6,881 bases of DNA, from contig WGAD01000079.1 of assembly GCA_015489255.1 (NCBI GenBank), forward strand, positions 1 to 6,881, read 5' to 3'. This DNA comes from Anaerolineales bacterium (GTDB lineage Bacteria; Chloroflexota; Anaerolineae; Anaerolineales; Villigracilaceae). This document shows, in pieces, positions 1 to 6,507 of the stretch. The notes beneath the pieces are model-generated. The model was not told the origin of the DNA and did no database searches. It saw only the letters and a list, made by a program, of their open reading frames with translations. How positions within the stretch are numbered: position 1 is the first letter of the stretch; each line of letters begins with the position of its first letter. The position numbers and the translations under genes are program-made.

Positions 1-12
1 AGATTATAGCAT

Positions 13-50
13 GAGGAAGAAAAGCCCATCACAAAAAAGTGATGGGCTTT
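13..50 (-). terminator. Intrinsic terminator of the permease gene
   Basis: Positions 21-32 and 39-50 form a perfect 12-bp inverted repeat around a six-base A loop (T6 when read on the minus strand). Read leftward, the hairpin starts 7 bases after the permease stop codon and runs into a T-rich tail (TTTTCTTCC). On the plus strand the hairpin is followed by GCGGG rather than T residues, so it should work mainly for the leftward gene. Confidence 0.9.
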
Positions 51-57
51 GCGGGTG

Positions 58-2355
58 TCAGTCGTTGGTGACCAGGACGGTTTCGCGCAAGAAAGATTGC
101 AACCGCCCGCTGCGGCGTTTGACAACGATGACGGTGACATCGAGGTTGTCGACGATCTTTTCGATCGTGTTGCCAACCAGCAGGCGTCGGAAGATGGGTT
201 CGTTGGTCGCGCCAATGACCACCAGGTCGGCGGCCGGGTGGTTTTCATCGCCCCGGGCCTGGTCGACGATGGCCTCGGCTACGTTATCGGCCTGGATGAT
301 GCGCTGCTCCAGGTTTTCGTAATCTAGCGATTCAACGATATCGCGCATGATTTTGTTGGCGTGGGCTTCGCCGCGTTCACCCGAACCCTGCGGGGTGACG
401 AAGAGCAAGATCACCTTGGGTTGGGCGCCTTCTTCCTGACGCGCCATGCTGACCGCGATTTGTGCGGCGCGGCGGCTGTTCGGCCCGCCGCCGACCGGCA
501 CGAGCACGGTTTTCAGCGGGCGGAAGGGACGGTAGCGCACCAAAAGGGTATCGGTTGGCGGGTTTTCCATCAGCGGATCGATGACAGAGCCAAATTTGTA
601 TCCCGAGGAATGGGTGTGCCCGGGCCAGCCGATGACCAGCAGGTCGGCGGCGTTTTCGTGGACGGTCTTGCGGATAGATTCGGCGGCTTTGCGCCCCAGC
701 CGCAGGACGGTATGCACGGGCACGTCCAGCTGCTTGGCTTCCTCGATGACTGCTTCCAGGTAAGGGCGGCCTTCCTTGAGCAGGGTGCGGCCTTCGCCCA
801 GGGTGAGCTGCGGCGGCACCTGGATGACGTGCAAGGCCAGCACTTCGCCGTCGTGATCGCGCGCCAGCACGGCGCTGATCTTGCCCAGGATGTGGCCGCG
901 TTCGATGGTATCTACCGGCACAACGACGGAATAGTTTTTGCTGACCAGGACCTCTTCTTGCAAGATCTCTTTGGGCTTTTCCAGCTGTTCCACGCGGGAA
1001 AAATGCCCGTAGTAGAGCAGCAGGCCGAGCACCACCCAGCCGATGGCAAAGTACCAGGCGATGGGGCTGAGATGGAAGAGTGTGGTCGCCAGCAAGCCGT
1101 TGAGAGCGATGGCGATCAGCGGAGTGACGGGCATCCACGGGACTTTGAAGCCGCGGTCCAGTTCCGGCATTTTCTTGCGCAGGGCCATTACGGTGACGTT
1201 GACTTGCAAGAAGAGCACCAGGAACATGATATCCGCTGCAGCGGCCACATCTTCAATGGGCAGCAGCCAGGCCATGAGCAAGATCAAAGTGCCGGAAATG
1301 ATCACCGCCCAGCGGGGGGTATGCGTCTTGGGGTCGATAACGGCCAGCGCAGCCGGCAGGTTGTGGTCGCGGGCCATGGCAAACGAGACGCGGGAAGAAG
1401 AATAGGTGGTGGCGTTGAGCGCAGACATGGTTGAGACCAGGCCGCTCAGCAAAAGGACAATGCCACCGACGCCAAAGGGGAAGGTTTGCTGCGCCACATC
1501 TACGATGGCAATCTCTTTTTGCTGCCCTAAATACTGCCAAACCGGCACACCCTCGGGCGGGGTCGTGGCGCCCAGCGCGGTAATGCTGACCAGCAGATAA
1601 ATGCCGACGGCGATGATGATGGAGTAAATGATCGCCCGCGGTACGTTGCGTTTGGGATCGATGGCCTCTTCGCCGGATTGGGCGATGATCTCGTAGCCCT
1701 CAAAGGCGATGAAGGTCAACCCCATGGCGGAAAAAACGCCCAGCCAGCCGTTGGGCATGAAATCGGTGGTGAATTTTTCTACCCAAACGCCGGAACGGAA
1801 CATGGAGATCATGCCAAAGAGCACAAACAACCCCAAGATGACGATCTTCGTCATGGTGACGATGTTGCCAACCGTGCCGGTTTCGGATGCACCGCGGTAG
1901 TTGATATAGGTAAAGAGCACGATGATCATGGTCATGAAGGCCATGGTCAGTTGCTCAATGCTCAAGCCAAACATGGGCAAGTGGGCGTACTCGACCCAGA
2001 TCTCGGCGGCAAAGCGGCCAAAACCCAGCCCGTAGAGCGACCCAGCGGCGGCATGGGCAAACCAGGACATCCAGCCGGAAAGATAACCGTTGGCGCCGCC
2101 CAAGCCTTCCTTGACCCACAAATAACCGCCGCCGGCTTCGGGGAAAGCAGACCCCAGTTCGGCATACGAGAGCGCGGTAAAAGAGGTGACGATGCCATTA
2201 AGCAAAAAAACCAACACCAGGGCAGGCCCGGCTACTCCGGCTGCGATGCCCGTCAGGACGAAGATGCCGGCGCCGATCATGCCGCCGACCCCGATCATGG
2301 TGATCGTGAAGAGTCCCAGGTCACGACTTAGCGTAATTTCTTCATGTCTTGCCAT
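58..2355 (-). CDS. APC-superfamily amino-acid permease with two C-terminal universal stress protein domains
   Basis: A 765-residue inner-membrane secondary transporter, probably importing or exchanging amino acids; the substrate cannot be read from sequence. Residues about 10-450 give 12 hydrophobic segments. The APC helix-1 signature GVGGMIGAGIF is at 22-32 and a helix-6 region with FEGYE at 218-222. Lys170 in the fifth helix may match the lysine that replaces a sodium ion in proton-coupled ApcT (inference). Two USP domains follow, about 474-607 and 614-746. The first has an intact G-x2-G-x9-G-S nucleotide motif (G576, G579, G589, S590); the second has Asn718 at the middle glycine. Plain APC permeases are about 450-500 residues, so the extra length is the USP pair, a fusion known in bacteria and archaea. 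The start at 2355 is chosen because an AGGAGG site lies just upstream; an in-frame ATG at 2391 lacks one. Transcribed alone, divergently from the rightward cluster. Confidence 0.93.
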   Translation of the reverse strand: MARHEEITLSRDLGLFTITMIGVGGMIGAGIFVLTGIAAGVAGPALVLVFLLNGIVTSFTALSYAELGSAFPEAGGGYLWVKEGLGGANGYLSGWMSWFAHAAAGSLYGLGFGRFAAEIWVEYAHLPMFGLSIEQLTMAFMTMIIVLFTYINYRGASETGTVGNIVTMTKIVILGLFVLFGMISMFRSGVWVEKFTTDFMPNGWLGVFSAMGLTFIAFEGYEIIAQSGEEAIDPKRNVPRAIIYSIIIAVGIYLLVSITALGATTPPEGVPVWQYLGQQKEIAIVDVAQQTFPFGVGGIVLLLSGLVSTMSALNATTYSSSRVSFAMARDHNLPAALAVIDPKTHTPRWAVIISGTLILLMAWLLPIEDVAAAADIMFLVLFLQVNVTVMALRKKMPELDRGFKVPWMPVTPLIAIALNGLLATTLFHLSPIAWYFAIGWVVLGLLLYYGHFSRVEQLEKPKEILQEEVLVSKNYSVVVPVDTIERGHILGKISAVLARDHDGEVLALHVIQVPPQLTLGEGRTLLKEGRPYLEAVIEEAKQLDVPVHTVLRLGRKAAESIRKTVHENAADLLVIGWPGHTHSSGYKFGSVIDPLMENPPTDTLLVRYRPFRPLKTVLVPVGGGPNSRRAAQIAVSMARQEEGAQPKVILLFVTPQGSGERGEAHANKIMRDIVESLDYENLEQRIIQADNVAEAIVDQARGDENHPAADLVVIGATNEPIFRRLLVGNTIEKIVDNLDVTVIVVKRRSGRLQSFLRETVLVTND

Positions 2356-2358
2356 TGT

Positions 2359-2365
2359 GCCTCCT
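2359..2365 (-). promoter_or_regulatory. Shine-Dalgarno site of the permease
   Basis: On the minus strand this reads AGGAGGC, three bases before the ATG at 2355. It decides the start in favour of the protein beginning MARHEE over the 12-residue longer form from 2391. Confidence 0.85.
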
Positions 2366-2382
2366 GATAAAAGAACGTTCGG

Positions 2383-2388
2383 ATTGTA
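2383..2388 (-). promoter_or_regulatory. Possible -10 box for the permease
   Basis: The minus strand reads TACAAT here, five of six matches to the bacterial -10 consensus, 27 bases before the chosen ATG. That spacing would give a short leader containing the SD. The -35 position at 17-bp spacing reads TTCCCC, a poor match, so the promoter is either activator-dependent or this box is chance. An 8-bp palindrome GAACGTTC (2373-2380) lies at the expected transcription start. Confidence 0.35.
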
Positions 2389-2439
2389 CATCGTTTTTGT
2401 CCGGGGGGGAAGGGCGTTTGGATGCTCGTTCTCGCCCAG

Positions 2440-2477
2440 CAGGCGCCTGAGGTTCGCCGGCGTTTTCTTTTTTCTTT
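2440..2477 (+). other. Palindrome pair followed by pyrimidine tract in the divergent intergenic region
   Basis: The palindromes CAGGCGCCTG (2440-2449) and CGCCGGCG (2455-2462) are followed by TTTTCTTTTTTCTTT (2463-2477). Read rightward, the bases can fold as a short G/C stem with U-rich tail, like a weak terminator or attenuator. It could equally be an operator or simple composition bias. Its role depends on whether the rightward promoter lies before or after it. Confidence 0.3.
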
Positions 2478-2490
2478 ACCTGCCTCTTGC

Positions 2491-2519
2491 TTGCGCCCCC
2501 TGGGGTTTTGGCATAAGAT
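2491..2519 (+). promoter_or_regulatory. Weak promoter-like element for the rightward cluster
   Basis: TTGCGC (2491-2496) and TAAGAT (2514-2519) are 17 bp apart, with three and four of six matches to the sigma-70 consensus. The -10-like box ends six bases before the ATG at 2526, and no clear SD is seen before that ATG. If real, the message would be leaderless or nearly so. A promoter further upstream is not excluded. Confidence 0.3.
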
Positions 2520-2525
2520 AAGCGC

Positions 2526-3128
2526 ATGGATGAACGAATCTGGCGCTGGCCGCAGGTGAACCGTTCTGCCGTGGTGGCGACGGTGGTCAGCACTTTGTTG
2601 CTGATTGTGGACTTCTATCGGCCCGCAGGACGCAACGAAGAACTGGAGCGGATGCTCCTCTTTTTTGTGGTGCCTGCGCTCGTCATTGTGCTGGGGTTGC
2701 GGCAACCACTGGGCAAGTATGGCTTCCGCCTGGGTAACTGGCGTTTGGGCCTCCCGCTGACGGTGGCCGCTGCGGCGGCCCTGACCCCGATCATCGTCTG
2801 GGTGATGCGCGGTTCGGCGCAGATGAGCGCTTACTATGCCCATCTTGTCGCCGGGCTGCCCTGGAACACCTTTTTGCAACTCTTCGGCTGGGAGTTCACC
2901 TTTCGCGGCTGGCTGCTGTTCGCTTACCTGGAGGCCTATGGCGAAGATGCCTTGTGGTTGCAGGCGGCGCCGTTTGCGCTGGCGCACCTGGCGAAACCAC
3001 AGCTGGAGACCTTGACGACGATCTTCGGCGGTTTCGCTTTTGGCTGGCTGGCCTGGCGCAGTGAATCTTTTCTCTATCCGTTTCTGATACACTGGTATTT
3101 GTTTACGCTGGTGGTCTGGCTATCTTGA
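2526..3128 (+). CDS. CPBP/Abi-family membrane protein (putative intramembrane metalloprotease, degenerate motifs)
   Basis: A 200-residue polytopic membrane protein with hydrophobic segments around 16-30, 43-58, 75-94, 113-134, 143-155, 165-177 and 183-199. The C-terminal half matches the CPBP (CAAX protease and bacteriocin-processing, Abi) family: WEFTFRG at 122-128, FALAH at 150-154 and a late His189. The family usually shows EExxxR, FxxxH and HxxxN/B. Here Trp122 sits where the first glutamate is expected, Glu123 and Arg127 are kept, His154 is kept, and Phe193 sits four residues after His189 in place of a polar residue. Activity is therefore uncertain. Substrates of bacterial members are mostly unknown. 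It opens the rightward cluster; its stop is 11 bases before the comEA-like start. The start at 2526 is the only well-placed ATG, but has no strong SD. Confidence 0.8.
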   Translation: MDERIWRWPQVNRSAVVATVVSTLLLIVDFYRPAGRNEELERMLLFFVVPALVIVLGLRQPLGKYGFRLGNWRLGLPLTVAAAAALTPIIVWVMRGSAQMSAYYAHLVAGLPWNTFLQLFGWEFTFRGWLLFAYLEAYGEDALWLQAAPFALAHLAKPQLETLTTIFGGFAFGWLAWRSESFLYPFLIHWYLFTLVVWLS

Positions 3129-3139
3129 GAGGGAGCGCC

Positions 3140-3661
3140 ATGCGCGAGGTCTTCCGTTGTGCCATTGGGTTTGTGCTTGGGATGCTGGTGGCCGGGGTCA
3201 TCTGGCTGACGGCGCGGGAGCGTCCCGGTGTGCCGGTGGAACTGCGCCCGGCGCCTACGCCCTGGGGCGTGACGGTGCATGTGGTGGGAGCGGTGGCAAC
3301 GCCGGGCGTCTATTCCCTACCAGAGGGCGCGCGGGTGGCGGATGCCATCGCCGCCGCCGGCGGGTTGTTGACCACTGCGGATGAGGCGGCGCTCAATCTG
3401 GCGGCCCGCCTGGAAGACGGCCAGCAGGTTATCGTCTTCAGCCGGGCAGAATTTACCGGACACTCGCGGTTGGACATCAACCGGGCAACGGTAGACCAGC
3501 TGGACACCCTGCCCGGCCTTTCACGGGCGGCAGCGGAGAACATCGTTGCCTATCGGCAGGTGAACGGTTTTTTCCTTTCGGTGGAAGATTTGCTGGAGGT
3601 GCCCGGTATTGGCCCAGCCACGCTGGATTCCATCCGCGACTGGATCACCGTTGAACCTTGA
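3140..3661 (+). CDS. comEA: ComEA-like DNA-binding protein (SLBB + helix-hairpin-helix)
   Basis: A 173-residue membrane-anchored DNA-binding protein. Residues 8-25 form one N-terminal membrane anchor. Residues about 43-101 form an SLBB domain (VHVVGAVATPGVY, then a glycine-rich DAIAAAGG stretch at 68-75). Residues about 109-170 form tandem helix-hairpin-helix motifs: LDINRATVDQLDTLPGL at 111-127 and EVPGIGPATLDSI at 153-165. This order is that of ComEA, which binds incoming double-stranded DNA outside the membrane and hands it to the ComEC channel during natural transformation. No comEC gene follows here; a methyltransferase does. The ATG at 3140 is preferred because GAGGGAG lies about five bases upstream; an in-frame TTG at 3125 would overlap the previous stop and lacks an SD. 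A generic SLBB/HhH protein with another role, such as DNA repair or anchoring, is possible. Confidence 0.87.
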   Translation: MREVFRCAIGFVLGMLVAGVIWLTARERPGVPVELRPAPTPWGVTVHVVGAVATPGVYSLPEGARVADAIAAAGGLLTTADEAALNLAARLEDGQQVIVFSRAEFTGHSRLDINRATVDQLDTLPGLSRAAAENIVAYRQVNGFFLSVEDLLEVPGIGPATLDSIRDWITVEP

Positions 3662-3667
3662 AGCGGC

Positions 3668-3673
3668 AAGGAG
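3668..3673 (+). promoter_or_regulatory. Shine-Dalgarno site of the methyltransferase
   Basis: AAGGAG lies eight bases before the ATG at 3682. It decides the start against an in-frame TTG at 3658, which would overlap the comEA stop and has no ribosome site. Confidence 0.8.
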
Positions 3674-3681
3674 AAAAACGC

Positions 3682-4275
3682 ATGTTCGATCACTTTGATG
3701 TTCTGGCCCCCGTGTACGAGCGGCTGATTTCACCGCCCGATCGGGAGACCATGCGCCGATATTTGCAGCCCGCGCCCGAGATGAATTTGCTGGATGTCGG
3801 CGGCGGGACGGGGCGGGTGGCGCAAGTCCTGCGGGACGATTTTGCTTCTATCGTCATCGCCGATTTGTCCGCAGGCATGTTGAAACAGGCCCGCGCGCGC
3901 GGGTTGGATTGCGTTTGGGCGCAGAGCGAGCGCCTGCCCTTTTCTGCCGCTTTCGACCGCGTCTTGATGGTGGATGCCTTTCACCACGTGATTGAACAGG
4001 CGGAAACCGCCCGCGACATGTTCCGGGCGCTGAAGCCGGGCGGCTTGTTGGTCATTCAAGAGCCGGATATCCACCGCTGGGTGGTGAAACTGATCGCCGT
4101 GCTGGAGAAAATGGCGTTGATGCGCAGCCACTTTATGGCTGCCGAGGCGATTGGCGCGTTGTTTGCCGGTTTGCCCGCCGAGGTGCGCTGGTATCGTGAA
4201 GGTCACCAGGCCTGGGTGCTCGTCCGCCGTTTGCCCGAAGAACAAGGAGCGCAAGATGCCCGTATTTCCCTCTGA
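3682..4275 (+). CDS. Class I SAM-dependent methyltransferase
   Basis: A 197-residue soluble methyltransferase of the Methyltransf_11/UbiE-like type. Motif I, LLDVGGGTGR, is at 36-45 and binds S-adenosylmethionine. Asp61 follows the second strand and should hold the ribose hydroxyls. ERLPFSAAFDRVLMVDAFHH (83-102) covers the motif II/III region, and ALKPGGLLVIQEPD (116-129) is the typical post-motif strand. The N-terminus FDHFDVLAPVYERL resembles quinone and small-molecule methyltransferases, but the substrate cannot be named. It is short compared with UbiE/MenG (about 230-250 residues), having a reduced C-terminal cap. Its end overlaps the SCP2 gene by 20 bases, implying translational coupling. 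A substrate shared with the SCP2/AOR pair is a guess. Confidence 0.88.
   Translation: MFDHFDVLAPVYERLISPPDRETMRRYLQPAPEMNLLDVGGGTGRVAQVLRDDFASIVIADLSAGMLKQARARGLDCVWAQSERLPFSAAFDRVLMVDAFHHVIEQAETARDMFRALKPGGLLVIQEPDIHRWVVKLIAVLEKMALMRSHFMAAEAIGALFAGLPAEVRWYREGHQAWVLVRRLPEEQGAQDARISL
4244..4249 (+). promoter_or_regulatory. Shine-Dalgarno site of the SCP2 gene, inside the methyltransferase gene
   Basis: AAGGAG lies six bases before the ATG at 4256, within the last codons of the methyltransferase. It fixes the SCP2 start; the longer in-frame reading from 4151 adds 35 cysteine- and proline-rich residues unlike the family. Confidence 0.8.
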
Positions 4276-4663
4276 AGATTGGCTGCAAGCCCTGTGTCGC
4301 AAACTGAATGACGATGCGCAATACGCTCGCATCGCCGCCCGCTGGGAAGGCGATTTGGCCTTCATCGTCGAGCCGGAAGGCCCATTGACGGAGCGCCTCG
4401 TGTACTATCTGGATCTCTGGCATGGAACCTGCCGCCGCGCCGCTGCCTACAAGGGGCTGGACGAGGTGCAGCCAGCCTTTTTGTTGCAGGCCGGGTATGG
4501 CAACTTTGCCCGCATCTTGCAAGGGGATCTCGACCCCATGCAAGCCATGCTGACGCGCAAATTGCACGTGAAGGGCAACATGGCGGTGATGATGCGCAAT
4601 GTGCCCACCGTGCTGGACTTTGTCCGCTGCGCCCGCGAAGTAACCGACGACATCTTGCGGTGA
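4256..4663 (+). CDS. SCP2 sterol-carrier-domain protein
   Basis: A 135-residue stand-alone SCP2 domain, the usual length for bacterial and archaeal single-domain members. The SCP2 fold has a hydrophobic tunnel that binds lipids, fatty acyl chains or other apolar ligands; in prokaryotes the true ligands are largely unknown. Diagnostic features are the N-terminal FPSEDWLQALCRKLN helix (4-18), a W-E-G-D step at 30-33, and the C-terminal NFARILQGDLDPMQAML (83-99) followed by RKLHVKGNMAVMM (101-113), matching the family's G-x-L-D-P-x-x-A and K-L-x-V-x-G-x-M pattern. There is no signal peptide or membrane helix, so it is cytoplasmic. It overlaps the methyltransferase end by 20 bases and is followed almost directly by the AOR gene. 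The neighbours suggest, but do not prove, that it presents a hydrophobic substrate to one of these enzymes. Confidence 0.87.
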   Translation: MPVFPSEDWLQALCRKLNDDAQYARIAARWEGDLAFIVEPEGPLTERLVYYLDLWHGTCRRAAAYKGLDEVQPAFLLQAGYGNFARILQGDLDPMQAMLTRKLHVKGNMAVMMRNVPTVLDFVRCAREVTDDILR

Positions 4664-4668
4664 CCGCC

Positions 4669-6507
4669 ATGCAACCCGTTCTAAAGATCGATCTTGCAAC
4701 CCGAGAAAGCCGTCCCTGGGAGATCCCCGCCGACTGGCAGCGGGATTTTCTCGGCGGATCGGCGCTGGCCGCCCGCCTGCTGTATGAACACCTCACGCCT
4801 GACCTCGATCCGCTTTCGCCCGCCGCCCCGTTGCTGTTCCTGACTGGCCCGCTTACCGGAACCTCTGGCCCGGCGGTCGGGCGGTTTGTCGTTTGCGGCA
4901 AGTCGCCGGCCACTGGTTTGTGGGCAGAGTCCAATGCCGGCGGCTTTTGGGGTGTGGCGCTGCGAAAAGCCGGCTACGATGGTTTGTGGATCACCGGCCA
5001 GTCTGAAAAACCACTGTATTTGCTGGTGACCTCGGAAGGGGTGACCTTCCACGATGGCCGGATGGTTTGGGGACTGGACACATACGAAACCCAGGAGGCG
5101 CTCCGCGAATGGCATCCCCTGCCGGGTTTACGGGTAGCGACGATTGGCCGGGCTGGCGAGATCGGCGTACGCTTCGCTGGCATCTTTTGCGATCATGGCC
5201 GCACGGCGGGGCGCACCGGTCTGGGGGCAGTGATGGGCGCCAAACGGCTGAAAGCCATTGCCGTGCAAGGGGACAAGGCGTTGCCGCTGTACGACCCAAC
5301 GGCCTACGGAGCGGCTCGCTCGCAGGCCAACCGCGCGCTCAAAAACCAGCCGATGACCCAAGTGCTGCGCGATTTGGGGTCAGCCGGTGGCGCAGAATAC
5401 TTCGATTACCTGGGCGAAATGCCCAAGCGCTACTTCAGCCTGGGCGCGCTGGAAGGGGCGGAAAACATTTCTGGCGCCAGCGTGGCCGAAACCATTTTGG
5501 TGGGCAAAAGCGCTTGCCACAGCTGCGTGATCGCTTGCGGCCGGGTGGTCGACCTGGGTGACGGCACAAAGCGCAAAGGCCCGGAGTACGAAACCCTGGT
5601 CGGGTTTGGCCCCAACCTGGGGTTTACCGATCCTGTCTTTGCCGCCCGCATGGGGGAGATCTGCGATCGCTATGGCATGGATGTCATCAGTGCCAGCGGC
5701 GTGATCGGCCTGGTCTTCAAACTCTACGAGATGGGCAAAATCAGCGTCCAAGACCTGGACGGCTTGCAAGCGGAATGGGGAAACGAACACGCTGTAGAAG
5801 TCTTGCTGCACGAGATCGGCGCCGGGCGCAAACTGGGCGCTTTGCTGGGGCAGGGCAGCCTGGCTGTGGCCCGGCATTTTGGCGCCGAAGAAGCGGCGGT
5901 ACAGGTCAACGGCCTGGAACTGCCCTACCACGATCCGCGCGGTGCCTCGGGCATGGCGCTGGTGTATGCCACCTCGCCGCGCGGCGCCTGTCATAACAAA
6001 TCTGATTATTTCCTGGTGGATATTGGGCAAGCCGAAGAGGAGATTGGCCTGGCGTATTTCGACCGCCATGCCGGCGCGGAGAAAGCGGCCAATGTTGCCC
6101 GTCATCAGGACTGGCGTAGCCTGTTCGATGCCCTGGTGATGTGCCATTTTGCCAGTGTGCCAGCCGAAACCATCCGCACCTTGGTCAACCTGGCGACGGG
6201 GCGCGATTACAGCCTGGAAGACCTGTTGCAAATAGGCGCGCGCGCCTTCCAGCTGAAGCGCGTCATCAACCACCGGCTGGGGCTGACCGGCAAAAACGAT
6301 CGCCTGCCAGAGGCGATCTTGCAGCCGCTGAAAGAAGGGGGCGCGGCGGGATACGTCATCCCCTTTGCGGATATGCTGGCCGCCTATTACCGCGTCCGAG
6401 ACTGGGACCCGGATTCAGGCCGCCCGCGGGCGGCGCGTCTGGAAGCGCTGGGCCTGGGCGAAACCATCCCCTCATTGTGGACAAATCAAACTGGAGAGAA
6501 GGCATGA
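4669..6507 (+). CDS. aor: Aldehyde:ferredoxin oxidoreductase, tungsten-pterin type
   Basis: A 612-residue cytoplasmic enzyme of the AOR family, which oxidises aldehydes to carboxylates with ferredoxin as acceptor (reversible in acid-reducing organisms), using a tungsten or molybdenum bis-pterin and one 4Fe-4S cluster. The N-terminal AFOR domain covers about 1-205: FLGGSALAARLLYE (27-40), SNAGGFWG (88-95) and RTGLGAVMGAKRLKAI (182-197). The C-terminal domain has GPEYET (304-309) and YATSPRGACH (433-442). Cluster ligands are visible as CxxCxxxC (C283, C286, C290) and a distal Cys492, near the spacing in Pyrococcus AOR (about 605 residues). His442 probably matches the active-site histidine. Which aldehyde is used, and which metal, cannot be read. 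The ATG at 4669 is chosen; a GTG at 4660 overlapping the SCP2 stop (GTGA) would add three residues. Neither start has a good SD, so re-initiation after SCP2 is likely. No MoaD/ThiS or ferredoxin gene is adjacent. Confidence 0.94.
   Translation: MQPVLKIDLATRESRPWEIPADWQRDFLGGSALAARLLYEHLTPDLDPLSPAAPLLFLTGPLTGTSGPAVGRFVVCGKSPATGLWAESNAGGFWGVALRKAGYDGLWITGQSEKPLYLLVTSEGVTFHDGRMVWGLDTYETQEALREWHPLPGLRVATIGRAGEIGVRFAGIFCDHGRTAGRTGLGAVMGAKRLKAIAVQGDKALPLYDPTAYGAARSQANRALKNQPMTQVLRDLGSAGGAEYFDYLGEMPKRYFSLGALEGAENISGASVAETILVGKSACHSCVIACGRVVDLGDGTKRKGPEYETLVGFGPNLGFTDPVFAARMGEICDRYGMDVISASGVIGLVFKLYEMGKISVQDLDGLQAEWGNEHAVEVLLHEIGAGRKLGALLGQGSLAVARHFGAEEAAVQVNGLELPYHDPRGASGMALVYATSPRGACHNKSDYFLVDIGQAEEEIGLAYFDRHAGAEKAANVARHQDWRSLFDALVMCHFASVPAETIRTLVNLATGRDYSLEDLLQIGARAFQLKRVINHRLGLTGKNDRLPEAILQPLKEGGAAGYVIPFADMLAAYYRVRDWDPDSGRPRAARLEALGLGETIPSLWTNQTGEKA
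6493..6496 (+). promoter_or_regulatory. Shine-Dalgarno site of nnrE
   Basis: GGAG seven bases before the ATG at 6504, inside the last AOR codons. Together with the ATGA stop/start overlap it supports this start and translational coupling. Confidence 0.75.

Noticed and set aside
3..8. TATAAT on the minus strand at the window edge
   Set aside because: It lies just after the terminator and could be a promoter for a gene to the left, but no matching -35 is seen (GATGGG at 17-bp spacing) and no downstream sequence is available.
361..1434. Long plus-strand open frame (357 residues) opposite the permease gene
   Set aside because: It is antisense to a gene with clear domain motifs. The translation is rich in His, Gln, Asp and Gly with no recognisable fold, as expected for the opposite strand of GC-rich coding DNA.
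1678..2331. Plus-strand open frame of 217 residues opposite the permease N-terminal half
   Set aside because: Antisense shadow of the transmembrane region; low-complexity Gly/His/Asp composition and no ribosome site or family resemblance.
2373..2380. GAACGTTC as a LexA-type operator
   Set aside because: The known Bacillus-type LexA box has four bases between GAAC and GTTC. Here there is none, and an 8-bp palindrome is expected by chance in a gap of this size.
2356..2391. Longer permease start at 2391 (12 extra residues)
   Set aside because: The AGGAGG site sits directly before the ATG at 2355, and the longer start would overlap the likely -10 box.
4151..4255. Extended N-terminus of the SCP2 protein from 4151
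   Set aside because: The extra 35 residues are the methyltransferase end read in another frame, and a clear SD supports the ATG at 4256.
3730..4365. Minus-strand open frame of 211 residues opposite the methyltransferase and SCP2 genes
   Set aside because: Runs across two real genes in antisense, with shadow-type composition and no supporting signals.
5380..6273. Minus-strand open frame of 297 residues opposite the AOR gene
   Set aside because: Covers the AOR cluster-ligand region in antisense; His/Gln/Ala-rich and without recognisable motifs.
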